Origin: JACNKV01 sp964422145
GTDB lineage: Bacteria; Fidelibacterota; Marinisomatia; Marinisomatales; JACNKV01
Length of the DNA: 64,000 bases
Assembly (NCBI GenBank): GCA_964422145.1
Contig: CAYQZV010000002.1
Coordinates: 154,551 to 218,550, forward strand
Direction of reading: 5' to 3'
Shown: piece by piece, positions 51,071-59,747 of the stretch
How the letters are laid out: each line of letters starts with the position of its first letter
Numbering within the stretch: the first letter of the stretch is position 1
Position numbers and translations under genes: made by a program
Notes under the pieces: generated by a model
What the model was told of the DNA's origin: nothing
Seen by the model: the letters and a program-made list of their open reading frames with translations, nothing else
Databases searched by the model: none

Positions 51071-51419
51071 GAGGGCAAAGTTACACGTTGAAATCGAAAT
51101 ATTAAAACGTGAAAATAATAAGATAATAATTCTTTGAAGGCTCAAGAATATTCTCTTACTTTCTTTTACGATGAAAAGGGCTTGAAGGCTCAATTTGACC
51201 GCGTTAAGCGTTTTATTAGGAAAATATTATTAATCCTTTGAAGATTTTGAGACCACAGATGTCTCACATTTTATACCCCTCCTTCCTGACCTTCTCATCA
51301 AACAAGTTGTACGCATAAGACCCTGTTCGGATTACTCGCCGTGAAATGATCAGCAGAACTATGCGGCGGTATCACATTTGTTCGTGATACTGAATAATTT
51401 CTAATGTGGAAGATGAGAG
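51071..51419. other. Divergent intergenic region before RNase G
   Basis: About 350 bases with no gene. It contains a 12-base direct repeat TTGAAGGCTCAA at 51134-51145 and 51182-51193, 48 bases apart, itself almost palindromic, which could be an operator for either side. The segment 51.25-51.41 kb is GC-richer and pairs locally, as expected for a long rng leader. I cannot name a known RNA family. Confidence 0.5.
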
Positions 51420-52967
51420 ATGAAAAAAGAAATTTATATTAATGAAAGTATGGGAGAATCCAGAATTGCGATTCTCGAAGACGACAAGCTGGTTGAGGTA
51501 TATGTCGAAAAGCAGGGTCAGCATCGTATGGTGGGAAACATTTATAACGGTAAAGTTGAAAATGTCATTCCGGGGATGCAGGCTGCCTTTGTCGATATTG
51601 GATATGAAATCAATGCATTCCTTCCTTTCTCCGAGATTCAAAACGCGAATTACCTCTTAGAAGAGAACGAGGAATTCAACGACAATAAACAAACTAACGG
51701 AAAAAATCATAAAGATTCCGGTAATATTAGTGTTGATCTTCACACCGGGCAAGAGATCTATGTTCAAATTATTAAGGAACCGTTTGCAAGCAAAGGTCCG
51801 CGTGTCACCACAGAAGTTGCCATCCCGGGTAGACTGCTTGTACTTGTTCCCGGCGCAAATTACATTGGGATATCCAAGAAAATCTGGGATAAATACGAAC
51901 GCCGCAGACTGAAGAAAATTGCCACATCCCTGCGCGGTAAAGGAATGGGATTGATCATTCGTACCGTTGCCGAAGGAAAAAGCGAAGAGACCATCCGGAA
52001 TGATTATGATATGATCATTAATCACTGGAACCGTTTGGAGAAAAAAGCGAAGAAACATAAAGCCCCGACGCTGCTTTATGAAGACCTTGAAACAGCCTCC
52101 AGTATTATCCGAGATCTATTAACAGCCGACGTCAGCAAGATCATTATTGACTCCAAAAGTTTATTTAAAAAACTTCAGAATTATTTGAGTGATGTCAGTC
52201 CGAATCTGACGAACCGTTTGGAACGGTACAGTATTAAATCTCCTATTTTCGAGAGCATGGGGATTGAGACCGAAATCGAAAAGTTGATGCGCCCAAAAGT
52301 TTGGCTGAAAAGCGGAGCTTACCTTATCATTGAAAAAACTGAAGCGATGGTAGTCGTGGATGTGAACAGCGGACGGTTTATCGGGAAGAAGCAGCACGAA
52401 ACGAACTCATTAAAGATCAATCTTGAAGCAGCCAGAGAAGTTGCGCGTCAGCTTCGGCTCAGGGATTTATCGGGATTAATTGTGATCGATTTCATTGATA
52501 TGCGCGAAGATGACAATAAACGCAAGGTATATTATGAACTTCGCAAGGAGTTGAAAAAAGACCGGGCTAAAGTTGCCGTGTCGCCCATTTCAGATTTTGG
52601 TTTGTTGGAGATGACCCGCCAGCGAATCCGTTTGAGCCTGGTGGATTCGATGAGTGAGGAATGTCCGGTTTGCCACGGGTCAGGACATATCATTTCAAAG
52701 GATACATTGATCACACGAATCGATCATTGGCTCCGTCGGTATAAAACAAAATACAGAAATATTCGATTAAAACTGTTGGTTCACCCGGAGAACTCCGACT
52801 ACATTCACAGTCATAAGAAAAAAATTCTGCGGGGATTGATGTGGCAAAATCTTGTCCACATTAAAATTGTTCCTGATCCCGAAATTGCGTTAGATGATTT
52901 TCATTTCATCCGGGTTAAAGACAATAAGGATATTACCGACAAACTATATCTTGATAAACAACATTAA
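51420..52967 (+). CDS. rng: Ribonuclease G/E
   Basis: A 515-residue endoribonuclease. The N-terminal S1 domain (GNIYNGKVENVIPGMQAAFV, DIGYEINAFL) is interrupted by the usual insert. The catalytic domain has VVDVNSGRFIG, DLSGLIVIDFIDM (metal Asp) and SDFGLLEMTRQRIR. The zinc-link CPVCHGSG closes the core. The length fits RNase G rather than RNase E. It trims rRNA and mRNA 5' ends. The rplU-rpmA operon follows 40 bases later, so the three genes are probably co-transcribed. Confidence 0.93.
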   Translation: MKKEIYINESMGESRIAILEDDKLVEVYVEKQGQHRMVGNIYNGKVENVIPGMQAAFVDIGYEINAFLPFSEIQNANYLLEENEEFNDNKQTNGKNHKDSGNISVDLHTGQEIYVQIIKEPFASKGPRVTTEVAIPGRLLVLVPGANYIGISKKIWDKYERRRLKKIATSLRGKGMGLIIRTVAEGKSEETIRNDYDMIINHWNRLEKKAKKHKAPTLLYEDLETASSIIRDLLTADVSKIIIDSKSLFKKLQNYLSDVSPNLTNRLERYSIKSPIFESMGIETEIEKLMRPKVWLKSGAYLIIEKTEAMVVVDVNSGRFIGKKQHETNSLKINLEAAREVARQLRLRDLSGLIVIDFIDMREDDNKRKVYYELRKELKKDRAKVAVSPISDFGLLEMTRQRIRLSLVDSMSEECPVCHGSGHIISKDTLITRIDHWLRRYKTKYRNIRLKLLVHPENSDYIHSHKKKILRGLMWQNLVHIKIVPDPEIALDDFHFIRVKDNKDITDKLYLDKQH

Positions 52968-53007
52968 TGCGTGTAATTTTCTAGGCTATTCTGGAGGAAT
53001 AAAATAA

Positions 53008-53391
53008 ATGTACGTTATTGTAAACATAGCAGGAAAACAATATAATGTCTCAGAAGGACAGAACGTCCGCGTGGCCAGTCTCGACGCCAAAGTCGGTGAT
53101 ACAGTTACGTTTGATGATGTCTTATTATTGGATGACGGCAAAAACATTAAAGTTGGTAATCCAACCATTAAAAACGCCAGTGTAAAAGCAAAAGTTGCTG
53201 AACACGGACGTCATAGCAAAGTATTAGTCTATAAGAAAAAAAGACGTAAGGGATATCAAAAGAAAAACGGTCATCGTCAAGGGTATACACTGTTAACCGT
53301 TGACAAAATCGCTACATCGGCTCCCAAGAAGAAAGCTGTTGCCAAACCAACCGCAAGCAAAAGCACAAATAAAAAAGCAGGAGATAAATAA
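53008..53391 (+). CDS. rplU: 50S ribosomal protein L21
   Basis: A 127-residue protein starting MYVIVNIAGKQYNVSEGQ, with DVLLLDDGKNIKVGNPTI, KVLVYKKKRRKGYQKKNGH and QGYTLLTVDKI. It carries a lysine/alanine-rich C-terminal extension of about 25 residues beyond the usual 103. GGAGG precedes the ATG. Paired with L27 as usual. Confidence 0.96.
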   Translation: MYVIVNIAGKQYNVSEGQNVRVASLDAKVGDTVTFDDVLLLDDGKNIKVGNPTIKNASVKAKVAEHGRHSKVLVYKKKRRKGYQKKNGHRQGYTLLTVDKIATSAPKKKAVAKPTASKSTNKKAGDK

Positions 53392-53392
53392 T

Positions 53393-53647
53393 ATGGCACA
53401 TAAGAAAGGTCAGGGAAGTTCCCGAAATGGTCGCGACTCTAATTCCAAAAGACTTGGCGTCAAAGTTTCTGACGGTCAATCTATCTTAGCCGGCGGTATT
53501 ATTATCAAACAGCGCGGGACGAAAGTTCTCCCCGGTGAAAATGTAAAACGCAGCAGTGATGACACCTTGTTTGCTACTGCAGACGGTGTCGTCAAATTCG
53601 GACGAAAAGGACGTGATCGAAAAATCGTCAGTGTGGTTTCGGCCTAA
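53393..53647 (+). CDS. rpmA: 50S ribosomal protein L27
   Basis: An 84-residue protein: MAHKKGQGSSRNGRDSNSKR, then GGIIIKQRGTKVLPGENV and DDTLFATADGVVKF. It starts two bases after rplU, with GGAG in the end of that gene. The N-terminus lacks the cleavable extension seen in Firmicutes. A terminator follows. Confidence 0.96.
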   Translation: MAHKKGQGSSRNGRDSNSKRLGVKVSDGQSILAGGIIIKQRGTKVLPGENVKRSSDDTLFATADGVVKFGRKGRDRKIVSVVSA

Positions 53648-53667
53648 CACCGGTAAATAAAATGTTT

Positions 53668-53695
53668 AAAACCCCGTTAAGAAACGGGGTTTTTT
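53668..53695. terminator. Intrinsic terminator after rpmA
   Basis: Stem AACCCCGTT/AACGGGGTT with loop AAGA and a T-run on the plus strand; an A-run on the left makes it usable in both directions. Confidence 0.92.
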
Positions 53696-53814
53696 ATTTC
53701 CTATATATCTAGTAGTTTCTGTTATATCACGATAATTGATCATCAAGCGTTTTCCTCCTTGAGTATGCAAACCAATTTGATGACAACCTTTTTTCATCAC
53801 GGGTGTCTAACTTT

Positions 53815-54384
53815 ATGAAACCAGTCGATATTGTGAACGACAGAATAAAACAACTCATTCTTTTGGCGCAAAATGGAGACACAGAAGCGTTCCATGAACT
53901 GGTCATATTACACGATGAAAAAATTATGACACTTGCATACCAACTAACTCAAAACACTCAAGACGCGGAAGACCTTTATCAGGATGTATTTCTGAAAGCT
54001 TACCGCAAAATAAAAACATACAAATTTAAAAGCCGTTTTTATACGTGGCTATATCGGATCACTGTTAATACCGCTATTAATACCGGCCGAAAATCCTCAA
54101 ATCTTCCCATTGATGATGAAAGCCGACTTGAAAAACATCAATCTACTGAATGGTATGCAGACAAAGACAACCTTCCTTCTGAAGATATCATGAACGACAT
54201 CACAAAAGCTGTAAATACGTTACCCGCAAAACAAAAGACCGTTTTTGTGTTAAAACATTTCCAAGGATTAAAGATCAGAGAAATATCCAATATTATCGGC
54301 AGTACCGAAGGAACCGTCAAAAAATATTTATTCCGCGCCGCGGGAACACTCAGAACGTCTTTAAAAGGACTGAACCATGTCTGA
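53815..54384 (+). CDS. ECF-type RNA polymerase sigma factor
   Basis: A 189-residue sigma-70 group IV protein. Region 2 (FHELVILHDEKIMTLAYQL, DAEDLYQDVFLKAYRKI, FKSRFYTWLYRITVNTAIN) and region 4 (AVNTLPAKQKTVFVLKHFQG, IREISNIIGSTEGTVKKYLF) are clear. I use the ATG at 53815; a GTG 12 bases earlier is in frame. The stop overlaps the next gene by eight bases. That gene is a membrane protein that probably holds it inactive. Confidence 0.92.
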   Translation: MKPVDIVNDRIKQLILLAQNGDTEAFHELVILHDEKIMTLAYQLTQNTQDAEDLYQDVFLKAYRKIKTYKFKSRFYTWLYRITVNTAINTGRKSSNLPIDDESRLEKHQSTEWYADKDNLPSEDIMNDITKAVNTLPAKQKTVFVLKHFQGLKIREISNIIGSTEGTVKKYLFRAAGTLRTSLKGLNHV

Positions 54385-55363
54385 TAAACTATCAAACACA
54401 TTAAAAGAACAAGCCATTCTCTATGCATTAAATGAACTGGAAGATGCACAAGTCTCTTCATTCCAGCGCCAAATGGATCAGAATCCGAGGTTGTTAAACT
54501 ATGTTGAAGAGATCAAAGCAACGTTTTCGTTAACTTCTCCTCTGGCTGAAATCAAACCCACAGAAGAACTTCTGCAGGGCCAACGGAATATTCTACGTAG
54601 TCAAATCGAGAAGATCAATCAGGCAGAAGCTTCCTGGTATGCTCAACCCTTAAAATTGATTCAGACGGTGTTTTCTTCGCTAAACAGTTATCGACAGCCT
54701 GCGTGGGCTATTGCTGCCTACATGGCCCTTGCTTTCTTTATCGGAAGTTACTTTTCTACAAATACGATACAACAACCCGAACTCACTCCCACAAATTATC
54801 CTACTGTTCAAGAATTAATCCAATCCGGAGCAATTCACACTGCTGATATTCATATCGGTAAGAACGATGATCCGGTTCAATTTGCTTTACAGGCAAGTAA
54901 TGAAGTCAATATAGCTGGAAATGTGGAGGATAAGTTGATTCGTGACTTATTATTTTATCTGTTGCTGAATGACAACAATCCCGGGAACAGACTTAAAGCC
55001 GTAAAATTAATGGAGCAAATTGAACCCGTAAACGAATCTATGATGGTCATTTTATCTTCTGCCCTTACCGATCCAAATCCGGGTGTTCGATTAAAATCCG
55101 TACGGCTTCTTCATCAATTTAACACCAATCCTACGATGGTCGATGCTTGTTTGAAAATTTTATTGGAAGAGAAGAATGAAGCAATCAGAATGGAAGCGTT
55201 ATCTATATTGTCTTCTTCTCCGTCTCAAGAGATTGTCTCTACGCTGCGTGTTGTCAGTCTTGTCGATGAAAATGACTATATCCGCGAACAAACGGCTCGT
55301 GTTCTTGCTGATATGAACGAAATGTATCCATCCGAAAGCATTAAATCCATTCAGGAAAATTAA
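54377..55363 (+). CDS. Anti-sigma-like membrane protein with HEAT repeats
   Basis: A 328-residue protein. The N-terminal about 45 residues (LKEQAILYALNELEDAQVSS) resemble a zinc-less anti-sigma domain. A single membrane helix lies around residues 110-128 (PAWAIAAYMALAFFIGSYF). The extracytoplasmic part has HEAT-like helical repeats (RDLLFYLLLNDNNPGNRLKAV-type, SALTDPNPGVRLKSVRLLHQ, LEEKNEAIRMEALSIL). It overlaps the sigma gene, so it is likely the cognate anti-sigma factor, with the repeats as a sensor. The co-location is seen; the role is inferred. Confidence 0.8.
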   Translation: MSDKLSNTLKEQAILYALNELEDAQVSSFQRQMDQNPRLLNYVEEIKATFSLTSPLAEIKPTEELLQGQRNILRSQIEKINQAEASWYAQPLKLIQTVFSSLNSYRQPAWAIAAYMALAFFIGSYFSTNTIQQPELTPTNYPTVQELIQSGAIHTADIHIGKNDDPVQFALQASNEVNIAGNVEDKLIRDLLFYLLLNDNNPGNRLKAVKLMEQIEPVNESMMVILSSALTDPNPGVRLKSVRLLHQFNTNPTMVDACLKILLEEKNEAIRMEALSILSSSPSQEIVSTLRVVSLVDENDYIREQTARVLADMNEMYPSESIKSIQEN

Positions 55364-55375
55364 GGATCCAACACT

Positions 55376-56644
55376 ATGAACCTCACAATGAACAAACAAA
55401 AAATAATGTTAAATACGGTTTCTTTCATTTTGATTGTTTTCAATATTTTACCCGCACAAAAAATATTTGAAACATTTGATCATGATCGTAAACATAAGTA
55501 TTCTTTAAATACCACATATGAATTTGACATCAATGCGGCAAAACCAGTTTATCTTGTTATGGAAAATGTCCAGGGAGATATTTATATCCAAGGGACAAAC
55601 AGTATGACCGTGCAAATTGAAGAAAAGGTCAGCATCAAATCACGATCTATGAAAAAAGCTGAAAGTATCTTTAAAGAGTATCGGGCCCGTGTAGATCACC
55701 ATTCGGATGATAATGCCGTTAAGGTCATTGGAAAAGGCAATTGGATACCTAGAATGACATACTCTTATATCGTGAACGTGCCTACTAATGTAAGTATTAT
55801 AGCCTATACAAGCGGCGGGGATATCGAACTTTCTTTACTGACAGGAGAAATGGATATTCAAACTAGCGGCGGGGACATCGAATTGAAACATATTGAAGGA
55901 AAACTAACCGGGAAAACTTCCGGTGGCGATATTGAACTGAGTCATAATATCGGCAATGTTTATCTCGCAACTTCCGGTGGCGACATCGAAGTGAAGAATG
56001 CAGAAGGAAAACTAAACCTACACACTTCCGGCGGGGATATCGAAGTTTCTGATACACGCGGGAATGTCGATGTCTCAACCAGTGGCGGGGATATCAGTTT
56101 AGATAATATCTCCGGGGAGAAAATTGACGGCCGCACGTCCGGAGGAAGCATTGAAGCAAATGACATTACAGGCGATTTAGTCATGATCACCTCGGGTGGA
56201 GATCTTATTGCAGAAGATATCCGAGGAACAATACGGGGAAATACTTCCGGTGGAGATATCAATTTAGATAATGTCTCCGGATATATTCAGGCCACAACCA
56301 GTGCCGGGACTATCCACTGTGAGCGGATTCAAAGCGGAATTTCAGCCACAACTTCATCCGGTGACATCTCTATAGAAAAAACAAGAAGTGGACCGGATGA
56401 AGACCAGTCGATCAACTTAAATACTTCTTACGGCGATATCTATCTGTCACTTCCTGAAGATATTTCGGCTACCATCGATGCCCTCGTGAAACAAAGCAAC
56501 AGCCAATACGCCATTGGCACGGAGTTCCCTTTGTCTGTCACGGTTGAATCGGGTGATGTAGAAGCCTACGGTAAACTGAAAGAAGGAAAACATTCTATTA
56601 AACTGCGAAACTCACATGGTCAAATAACCATTGAAAGGAATTAA
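55376..56644 (+). CDS. DUF4097 beta-solenoid envelope protein
   Basis: A 422-residue exported protein with a signal peptide (NTVSFILIVFNILPAQ). Residues about 140-340 contain some 11 repeats of 18-19 residues, each starting TSGGDIE or a variant (TSGGDIELSLLTG, TSGGDIEVSDTRG, TSGGSIEANDITG, TSSGDISIEK), forming a DUF4097 beta-solenoid. The protein probably sits in the periplasm or at the surface. It follows the anti-sigma-like gene by 12 bases and is followed by an outer-membrane barrel gene. Confidence 0.88.
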   Translation: MNLTMNKQKIMLNTVSFILIVFNILPAQKIFETFDHDRKHKYSLNTTYEFDINAAKPVYLVMENVQGDIYIQGTNSMTVQIEEKVSIKSRSMKKAESIFKEYRARVDHHSDDNAVKVIGKGNWIPRMTYSYIVNVPTNVSIIAYTSGGDIELSLLTGEMDIQTSGGDIELKHIEGKLTGKTSGGDIELSHNIGNVYLATSGGDIEVKNAEGKLNLHTSGGDIEVSDTRGNVDVSTSGGDISLDNISGEKIDGRTSGGSIEANDITGDLVMITSGGDLIAEDIRGTIRGNTSGGDINLDNVSGYIQATTSAGTIHCERIQSGISATTSSGDISIEKTRSGPDEDQSINLNTSYGDIYLSLPEDISATIDALVKQSNSQYAIGTEFPLSVTVESGDVEAYGKLKEGKHSIKLRNSHGQITIERN

Positions 56645-56648
56645 TCTT

Positions 56649-58097
56649 ATGAAATTTGTGCATACCATTTTTATTATTTTATTACCGGTTTTTATTCTCG
56701 CTTCGAATACAACTTTGACTCCGCCGGTATCCGATGAAATTCGCCTATTTAATGATTACACGGTGGATACTACTGATGTCATTCATGAAAATATTCGTCT
56801 CGCAGGCGGAGATCTTACCGTCAACGGTACTGTCAAAGGACGAATAACCGTTTACGGAGGAGCGATTTATATCAATTCAACTGCCGTTGTTGACGGAGAA
56901 ATAATTGCTATCGGCGGTACAGTTCACGAAGATCCGGATGCTCTTATCAATGGAAAAGTGATTGAAGCGAATTTAAAAGAAGGTATTGTGTATCGAGATA
57001 AGAGTGATGAAGATACATCTATTGACGGCGATTCAAAACTACATCTCGATGAATGCTGCTCGCCGGACAGTTGGATCCATCCGGAAAAAGATCCATTTGT
57101 CTACAACCGAAACGAAGGATTAGTTCTTTCATTTAATTCATCATGGGATCGACACGGCAAATCCAGTTTAAGATTAAATGTAACCGGAGGATGGCGTTTC
57201 GAACAGAAAACCTATGCCGGAAGAATCACTCTAGAACAGTCGATTTTCCCAAACAAAAATTTGATCATCTTCGGAAGCGGATTCCGCGAAACAAATTCTG
57301 ATGACACCTGGCGAATGAAAGACTGGGAGAATTCTGTTGCGACAATCCTTGCCAAACAAGATTTTCTTGATCGTTGGGATGAAACAGGATACGAATACGG
57401 AATCGGAGCCGATTTAAGATGGTTCAAACTTCTTGCGACTCGTGTCTCTGTAAAACAAGAGGAGATCCCTGTCGCATCAGTTTGGTCGTTGTTTCATAAA
57501 GAACGACTTCTGCGCCCAAACATGATTCATGATACTTACCATCAAGAGCTGTATCGCGGAGTTCTTGCATTTAAACCCATTGAATTTGACTATTTTGATT
57601 CCGGATTAGCCTTTTTTGTCAAAGGAGAACAAGCCGTTGATAATACATATGCCCGATACTGGGGATTATTAAAAACACAACTTCGGGTGCATGAAGATTA
57701 TGTCATTCGGACACGTGTCATGGCCGGAACTTCCACAGGAGAACTTCCAGACTTTCGTCAGTTCGGTGTTGGCGGAATGGGATCCGTTGCGGCTCACCCA
57801 TACAAAGAACAGATTGGAAATCAATTTACGCAGGTGAATCTTGAGCTTTCATTTACTCCCGAATTTTTTGATGATGATTTCTCACTGGTCTTGTTCGCAG
57901 ATGCCGGGAATGCATGGAACCGAGATGATTATGATTTTTCGAGTACTGACAAAATAATTGAAAACAGTATTACCTCTGCAGGAATTGGAGTATCCTTCTT
58001 CGATGATGAAGACCTAGTCCCTCGAGTAAATTTTGCCAGGTCGTTAAGCGCAGACAGCCCCTGGGAAACTACGATCAGACTTGATCTCAACTTTTAA
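56649..58097 (+). CDS. Outer-membrane beta-barrel protein with bactofilin-like N-domain
   Basis: A 482-residue protein: signal peptide (HTIFIILLPVFILAS), then a short beta-helical region like polymer-forming/bactofilin repeats (GDLTVNGTVKGRITVYGGAI, AVVDGEIIAIGGTVH), then a beta-barrel of about 350 residues. The end resembles the Omp85/BamA C-terminus (GVGGMGSVAAHPYKEQIGNQ, FADAGNAWNRDDYDF and a final aromatic TIRLDLNF). The upstream in-frame ATG at 56631 overlaps the DUF4097 gene, so I start at 56649. It is probably a target of the sigma factor. Confidence 0.8.
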   Translation: MKFVHTIFIILLPVFILASNTTLTPPVSDEIRLFNDYTVDTTDVIHENIRLAGGDLTVNGTVKGRITVYGGAIYINSTAVVDGEIIAIGGTVHEDPDALINGKVIEANLKEGIVYRDKSDEDTSIDGDSKLHLDECCSPDSWIHPEKDPFVYNRNEGLVLSFNSSWDRHGKSSLRLNVTGGWRFEQKTYAGRITLEQSIFPNKNLIIFGSGFRETNSDDTWRMKDWENSVATILAKQDFLDRWDETGYEYGIGADLRWFKLLATRVSVKQEEIPVASVWSLFHKERLLRPNMIHDTYHQELYRGVLAFKPIEFDYFDSGLAFFVKGEQAVDNTYARYWGLLKTQLRVHEDYVIRTRVMAGTSTGELPDFRQFGVGGMGSVAAHPYKEQIGNQFTQVNLELSFTPEFFDDDFSLVLFADAGNAWNRDDYDFSSTDKIIENSITSAGIGVSFFDDEDLVPRVNFARSLSADSPWETTIRLDLNF

Positions 58098-58142
58098 ACT
58101 TAATTAGCAGCCCCGCCCATAAAATGGAAAGGATAATATCCC

Positions 58143-59039
58143 ATGAATATTAAAACTGTACTTATCGCTGTTCTGCTTATGATCGGGCTTGCGATGGCGG
58201 ACAATCAAGATGAAATGAAGACCGAAACGTATCACTTCTCCACGTATCAAATTGAGCATTTGGATGCATATTTTTCCTTTGGACTTGGTGATTTTTACAT
58301 AGAGCCAAATGCAGATGAAAAATCCATCGATGCTACAGTTACGTACCATCCGGAAAAAACCATCCCGGATATTCGGTACTCTCATAATGAAAACACCGGC
58401 GTGCTAAAAGTAGATATGGATTCTTTTGATGATGATTATCGTAACGATGAAGATCGACATAAGATCGAATTTGACTTTAAGGGGAAATTTAATGATTATA
58501 ATAACATATTGAATTTTCAGCTTCCCACTCTAATCACCACCGACTTAGAACTTGATTTTGGATTAGGCTCTGCAAGTTTAAATCTGACTGATATTGACCT
58601 CTCTCACCTCGATATTGATTGCGGTTTGAGTGATGTGTTTATTGAGGTCAACAAACCTAATCCCGTTGTCTGTTCTCAAGTGAAATTAAGCGCAGGTCTT
58701 GGAGACTTGGACGTTCACAGTCTTGGGAATTTAAATGCGAAAAATTTTGATATCGAGGTTGGGCTTGGATCCGCTACTATCGATCTGCGCGGGTCTTCTT
58801 ATCATGACACAGAAATAGATATTGAAATTGGCTTGGGAGATATGGATGTTACCTTACCTGAGGATGCTAATATTAAAATACGTGTTAATCACAGTTTTCT
58901 GTCCTCCGTGGAGATTCGCGATCTTGTGAAAAAGGACGAAAGAACTTGGGTGAGCACAGACTGGAAAGCTGGCCGTCAAAGTATTATAGTGAATGTCGAT
59001 ATCGGTTTAGGGGCTATAGATATCGACCTAAAAGACTGA
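58143..59039 (+). CDS. Secreted toast-rack/DUF4097-like beta-solenoid protein
   Basis: A 298-residue exported protein with a signal peptide (VLIAVLLMIGLAMAD). The rest has repeated beta units around LDFGLGSASLNL, IDCGLSDVFIEV, LSAGLGDLDVHS, IEVGLGSATIDL and IEIGLGDMDVTL, ending VDIGLGAIDIDL; each contains a GLG-x-h pattern of about 22-27 residues. This looks like a toast-rack or DUF4097-related solenoid. It is the last gene of the sigma operon and its stop codon lies inside the terminator hairpin. Confidence 0.82.
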   Translation: MNIKTVLIAVLLMIGLAMADNQDEMKTETYHFSTYQIEHLDAYFSFGLGDFYIEPNADEKSIDATVTYHPEKTIPDIRYSHNENTGVLKVDMDSFDDDYRNDEDRHKIEFDFKGKFNDYNNILNFQLPTLITTDLELDFGLGSASLNLTDIDLSHLDIDCGLSDVFIEVNKPNPVVCSQVKLSAGLGDLDVHSLGNLNAKNFDIEVGLGSATIDLRGSSYHDTEIDIEIGLGDMDVTLPEDANIKIRVNHSFLSSVEIRDLVKKDERTWVSTDWKAGRQSIIVNVDIGLGAIDIDLKD

Positions 59040-59063
59040 GAAGGGTTTCCTTCTCAGTCTTTT
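59030..59063. terminator. Long bidirectional terminator
   Basis: Perfect 15-base arms AAAAGACTGAGAAGG and CCTTCTCAGTCTTTT with loop GTTT. The left arm overlaps the last codons and TGA stop of the toast-rack gene; the convergent ElbB gene ends six bases beyond. Confidence 0.95.
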
Positions 59064-59068
59064 CTAAA

Positions 59069-59734
59069 TTATTCTTCGATCAGGGACAGAACATCTTCTA
59101 CCAGTTGTTCTATTCCGGCAGCCGCTTCACTGACCTTTCCGGCTAACATGTACGCCGGTGTAGAAACAATTTTCTTCTCTTTATCTACAACCGTTTTTTC
59201 GACCGCACATGCAACGTGGTTTGCTCCCATCGCATTAATATCGTTTGCTGTTTGCTCGTCACCCCCAATGGTCAGGTCTGCGGTGGTCCCTTGTTCCCCG
59301 ATGATCTTTGCCATCATTGCAGGGGCGATACAAATGACTCCTATCGGTTTTTTCAGCAGATGCACTTCCACGGCTAAACGATAGATATCCGGGTTTACGG
59401 TACACTCAGCTCCTGTCATGGCATAATCACAAAGGTTTTTTGCCACACCAAACCCGCCCGGAAAAATCAAGGCATCCAGATCTTTTCCTGAAACTTCAAC
59501 GATGTCTTTGATATTCCCTCGCGTAATTCGAGCAGATTCGATTAATACGTTTCTGCTTTCTTCCATCTCTTCACCGGTGATATGATTTACGACATGTAAT
59601 TGATCGATATTCGGTGCCATGAAAACCATATCTGCTCCTGCGCGGTCTAGAGCTAACATCGTGATAACAGATTCATGAATCTCCGCTCCGTCAAATACTC
59701 CGCACCCTGATAATACAACTCCGACTTTTGGCAT
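59069..59734 (-). CDS. elbB: ElbB/DJ-1-PfpI family glyoxalase
   Basis: A 221-residue protein of the DJ-1/PfpI fold: KVGVVLSGCGVFDGAEIHES, DALIFPGGFGVAKNLCDYA and VICIAPAMMAKIIG with the nucleophilic-elbow Cys (here in VICIAPA). These match ElbB (isoprenoid biosynthesis glyoxalase). It may act as a glyoxalase, but the physiological role is not settled. It is followed by queG 13 bases upstream on the same strand. Confidence 0.9.
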   Translation of the reverse strand: MPKVGVVLSGCGVFDGAEIHESVITMLALDRAGADMVFMAPNIDQLHVVNHITGEEMEESRNVLIESARITRGNIKDIVEVSGKDLDALIFPGGFGVAKNLCDYAMTGAECTVNPDIYRLAVEVHLLKKPIGVICIAPAMMAKIIGEQGTTADLTIGGDEQTANDINAMGANHVACAVEKTVVDKEKKIVSTPAYMLAGKVSEAAAGIEQLVEDVLSLIEE

Positions 59735-59747
59735 AATTCTCTCCTGA

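Noticed and set aside
55863..56262. Antisense open frames over the DUF4097 repeats.
   Set aside because: They arise from the repeated DNA; translations are repetitive and resemble no protein.
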